Assembly: GCA_005406025.1 (NCBI GenBank)
Contig: BGZK01000014.1
Location: 434,001-498,000 of the forward strand
Length of the DNA: 64,000 bases
DNA from: Eumeta japonica
Taxonomy: Eukaryota; Arthropoda; Insecta; Lepidoptera; Psychidae
Direction of reading: 5' to 3'
The position numbers were made by a program, and so were the translations under genes. Shown here one piece after another: positions 61,230 through 64,000 of the stretch; positions within the stretch are counted from its first letter, which is position 1, and each line of letters opens with the position of its first letter. Under the pieces are notes generated by a model. The model saw nothing but the letters and a program-made list of their open reading frames with translations. It was not told the DNA's origin and did not search any database.

Positions 61230-61754
61230 CTAAAATGTTGTGATTATGTAGAACTTGTTGTATTTTTGAACCGTGTTTCTATCCAAACCTTGCACGTACT
61301 CAGAACGCCTATTAACTTGTGCTTCCTCATCGCCCATGAAATAAACTTGCAAAAATTTTGGTTGCGTATTGGTAGCAGGAAGCAAAGATCCAATTGTGTG
61401 GTATACTTGCCCTTGTATTGTAAAAGTCGGACAAAATCCTGGCATAGAAACAATATTATCCGCCCCAAAAGATGTCATGTGGAAGCACGTGTTGTATTTT
61501 CTTATGTTTTTTAGGAAACGGCGAGACTCATCTGTTTCATGAGAGAAAAGTTCTTTAAGCGGCTCAACTGGCTCATCTATTGAAGCAAGAGCTACTTTTC
61601 CTCCTGAACAACACATGCCCGCAGCTTCTTCTTTCCACTTAAGAGCACCGCAAAATCTACATTCTTTGTTCATAGGTTCTATTTTTATAAGATTGTGGCT
61701 TCCGTAATCAAGTGTCTCGTCGTACTCAAATGCAGCTTTGTCGAATACCCCCAC
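61230..61754 (-). pseudogene. Helitron protein segment 2: Cys-rich region
   Basis: 174 codons. ECRFCGALKWKEEAAGMCC gives Cys at residues 32, 35, 48 and 49, the zinc-finger-like motif that precedes the Rep domain in many animal Helitrons. FGADNIVSMPGFCPTFTIQGQVYHTIGSLLP follows (about residues 95-125), a conserved stretch of these proteins. The frame ends in KFYIITTF by a shift near 61260. Confidence 0.88.
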
Positions 61755-61854
61755 GTGTTTCTTCTGAATATTAGACGTCGCTGTTGTGCCCTTTCAGCAA
61801 CAGCGCGTCTGCGAGATTCAGCTTCTTCAACGGTTTCTGTAGCTCTTTGTGACG

Positions 61855-62394
61855 CTATGTAAGTTGCCTGCTGAAGAAGCCGAGCGTGGACTGTTCAGGT
61901 GTCTCAGCAGCCCGTTGAGATGCCAGATATTCAGCGTGGTGTTGACGTCGAGCTTGGGACTGTTCAGGTGTCTCAGCAGCCCGTTGAGATGCTAGATACT
62001 CAGCATGCTGTCGAAGGCGGTTTTGAGACTGTTCTGGTGTCTCATCAGCTCGTTGAGATGCCAGATATTCAGCGTTCTGTTGACGTCGAGCTTGGGACTG
62101 TTCAGGTGTCTCAGCAGCCCGTTGAGATGCTAGATACTCAGCATGCTGCCGAAGGCGGTTTTGGGACTGTTCTGGTGTCTCGGCAGCCCGTCGAGATGCT
62201 AGATACTCAGCGTGCTGTCGACGCCGATCCTGGGACTGCTCTGGTGTCTGAGCAGCTCTGTGAGCTACCTCACGCTCCGCCTGTTCAAGCCTTCGCAGTT
62301 CGGCTTGTGGAAACGTCTCGTTAAGTCTAGCTACTTTCATAGATCGAGCTTTATTAGAGCTTTGGGAAAGATTAGACTTACGCTTTCGCGGCAT
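61855..62394 (-). pseudogene. Helitron protein segment 1: N-terminal 23-residue repeats
   Basis: 179 codons. Residues 1-6 (MPRKRK) are basic. From about residue 45, a 23-residue unit (RAAETPEQSQ-RRQHAEYLASQ) repeats five times plus a partial copy; at the DNA level the period is exactly 69 bp (anchors 61892, 61961, 62030, 62099, 62168, 62237). Units alternate between a NRLRQHAEY and an ARRQxxAEY version. The composition is highly charged and probably helical. Similar AAETPEQ repeats are common at the N-termini of arthropod Helitron proteins, but their role is not known to me. The frame is lost after the last unit. Confidence 0.88.
61880..62265. repeat. 69-bp coding tandem repeat
   Basis: About 5.5 units of 69 bp inside the Helitron N-terminal coding region. 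Alternating sub-types suggest a 138-bp higher-order unit. The repeat also keeps an antisense frame open (61899-62324, plus), which is a by-product. Confidence 0.9.
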
Positions 62395-62399
62395 AATTA

Positions 62400-63545
62400 T
62401 TTCTTAGGAGGTACTTTTCTACGATATTTTTATTTTTATACTTGAAAATGCAAAACCTGCCTATTAAATCAAAATTATAGCTACATACTAATAATAGTAT
62501 AAAAATAATTGTAATTTGCTGATTGAAAACAAAATCAAGCTTTCGTTGTATTATTATTATTTATGCCTATATTATTATTACTTATACCTATATACAATAT
62601 ATACTATAAATATTAATGGACGCCAAGAAAAAACAATTACCAACCTATGTACCTAATTAAAATAAAAACATCTGTGAAAAATGCAATATCTGCTTATTCA
62701 ATTAAAATTATAGCTACTTACTAATTAATAGACAGGCAAAAAATAATTCTAATATTATTCTATTACTATATACACATTATCCTTACTTAATTACTATAAA
62801 TGCAAATCGCTAGTGCCTTCAAAATTCGCAAAACGAACACAACCGTCAACGACGTCTGCCCTCACGCGTCTGCCCGCGTTCGGGTCGCGCACTCAGCGAT
62901 GAGCGACTTCTCCTCCCACCTCACCGCGACCGACCCCGCTCCATTCGCCCGCCGCGCCGCCCGTCGGACCGTAACATACCATAGTATCGCGCGTTCGGTT
63001 TGTCATCGTCGTAACTATTAAAATATTTGTCCAAATGATGTATTGTGAAGGACAAAATTTATCTCCTTTAAATACCAAAAGCGATAAAAGTATTCATTTT
63101 GATAAGGATCCATTTATTACTACCAAATGTGCATTAGAAATAAATTATCAATTTTTATTGTATTTATGGTTCACTATTTTGACAATAATGGCTTACTCAT
63201 AAAAGATAGATATATATGGTGTCGCAGAATTTTTTGTAGGACTATTTAAGATAAATATTTTCACCATACATTATATACATGTAGCACTAACTGTTTTTGC
63301 AGCACACGCCTGAATAGCTCGCAGATTGCAGAATTTTTTCAGACTTAAATGACATTTATCGTTATATTTTGGACAATTCACACAATATCTTTATAAATTA
63401 TAGCCTATGTGTTACTCTGATCTATAAGCTACATTACTGTAAAGTTTCATTAAAATCCGTTTAGTAGTTTTTGCGTGAAAGAGGAACAAACATCCATCCA
63501 TACATCCATCCAAACAAACTTTCGCCTTTATAATATTAGTAAGGA
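62400..63545 (-). other. Helitron 5' leader
   Basis: Non-coding leader between the 5' terminus and the first ATG. The outer 190 bp (63355-63545) carries the conserved words of lepidopteran Helitron 5' ends (TTTTTGCGTGAAAGAG, AAACTTTCGCC on the plus strand). 62830-63020 is a sharply G+C-rich block, the only one in the element, and may hold the promoter or captured DNA. Short open frames across it have no family resemblance. Confidence 0.6.
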
Positions 63546-63546
63546 T

Positions 63547-64000
63547 ATATGCAATACTTAATGAGCTATATTAAACATGGCGCAACTGTTATATTTTACC
63601 GTTATAGTACATTATTTTACATGTAAAAAAATGTATTGATTCCAGTCTACAATTCAATATTTATCTTCTAATAAGTACGCAGTCGTCTATTATGTAATAT
63701 AATTTTAAGAAGTATTTAATCAAATTAAAAATAAACATCGATACATAGTTTTATTGAATTCGCAACATTAATTAATTTTGTCGATGGTCGATATTTTATA
63801 GTTAGTCAATGCTCTCCTGCATTGAATGAGCCGGCGGCGTACGGCCATTTATATAGCCAATTGAAAGATCGTTTTGACATTCATGTTTGTCTGTGTTTAC
63901 TGTGTTTACTATATTGTTTAATTACAAATAAAGAAGTTCCTTGTCTGATTTTAATACTAATTAATCGTATATAATAACCGTGCAGAAAATTTATGTGCGA
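63547..64000. other. Flanking DNA without recognised features
   Basis: AT-rich flank right of the Helitron. GAGCCGGCGGCGTACGGCC at about 63828 is a small G+C-rich word; nothing else was recognised. Confidence 0.4.

Larger units (their letters stand above)
57605..62394 (-). pseudogene. Helitron Rep/helicase gene, frameshifted
   Basis: A single coding region, originally about 1,550-1,600 codons, for the rolling-circle transposase. The order is N-terminal repeats, Cys-rich motif, Helitron_like_N/Rep nuclease, then PIF1-like helicase. It now falls into seven open segments on the minus strand, each annotated below. Breaks between segments are mostly single-base changes: near 61860-61760, 61260, 60900 (one A short in an A-run) and 60145 (one extra T in a T-run), then near 58850, a compensating pair around 58530, and a final stop near 58360. 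All known key motifs are still present at the DNA level. The start ATG at 62392-62394 precedes a basic MPRKRK sequence, a plausible nuclear signal. Confidence 0.9.
57296..63545 (-). mobile_element. Structurally complete autonomous-type Helitron
   Basis: Both termini of a lepidopteran Helitron are present on the minus strand. The 5' end, TCCTTACTAATATTATAAAG, starts at 63545 and is preceded by a host A. The 3' end, GACGAAGTCGCGGGCAAAAG then CTAG, finishes at 57296 and is followed by a host T. The target is thus A^T with no duplication, as Helitrons require. A stem (CGC-GAC / GTC-GCG around GAA) lies 12 bases before CTAG. The 6250-bp interior encodes Rep and helicase in the correct order and orientation. 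Several small frameshifts suggest a copy that moved not very long ago but is no longer intact. Confidence 0.93.

Noticed and set aside
61899..62324. 141-codon plus-strand open frame (MSQQPVEMPDIQ...)
   Set aside because: It is the antisense of the 69-bp coding repeats of the Helitron gene; the repetition keeps it open.
1..64000. Prokaryotic or viral genomic island
   Set aside because: No operons, ribosome-binding sites or viral gene sets; the repeats are typical of insects.

Overview
This window is AT-rich, gene-poor eukaryotic DNA, most likely from a moth or butterfly (Lepidoptera). The evidence is the repeat content: Helitrons with the lepidopteran-style 5' end (TCCTTACTAATATTATAAA) and 3' end (hairpin, then CTAG before a host T), piggyBac and mariner copies, R1-clade-like LINE fragments, and interspersed repeats ending in GGAACCCTAAAAA. 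There is no bacterial or phage gene organisation. I could not identify any intact host protein-coding gene. Everything with recognisable protein homology is transposon-derived and broken.

Layout. 1-341: probable end of a hAT-like element. 1440-1815: a block of long foldbacks. 2726-4661: an internally deleted piggyBac with TTAA on both sides. 4932-4988: a perfect CT/GA hairpin. 6548-8171: ends of a terminal-inverted-repeat element. 11452-12298: a lepidopteran interspersed repeat. 19848-21119: a full-length mariner with TA target duplication and a dead transposase. 22366-23024: another interspersed repeat. Scattered between 1085 and 41500: copies of a degenerate GATTCC-type repeat, four of which begin at Helitron-like CTAG ends. 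30055-30773: a decayed Helitron Rep fragment. 33368-33866: a candidate small DNA transposon. 36235-40225: an interspersed repeat split by a 5'-truncated R1-like LINE (about 36.6-39.95 kb, minus strand). 43195-44080: the 3' end of a second LINE. 56190-56370: a 48-bp tandem repeat. 57296-63545: the centrepiece, a structurally complete 6.25-kb Helitron.

The Helitron lies on the minus strand and retains both termini in an A^T target. It encodes a Rep/helicase with an N-terminal 23-residue repeat, a Cys-rich motif, the HUH endonuclease motif, the two-tyrosine motif, and a PIF1-like helicase with Walker A, Walker B and the C-terminal motifs. The reading frame is interrupted by several single-base indels, so this copy is not expected to make a full protein, although its coding signal is well preserved. 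Its 3' terminus is present twice, 63 bp apart.

Between the transposons lie long gene-free stretches with occasional G+C-rich islands (for example near 9.5, 13.0, 14.5, 16.7, 18.7, 23.7, 34.8, 44.7, 48.7 and 53.6 kb). These could be conserved noncoding or regulatory DNA of a neighbouring host gene. That is inference; it needs comparison with related genomes.
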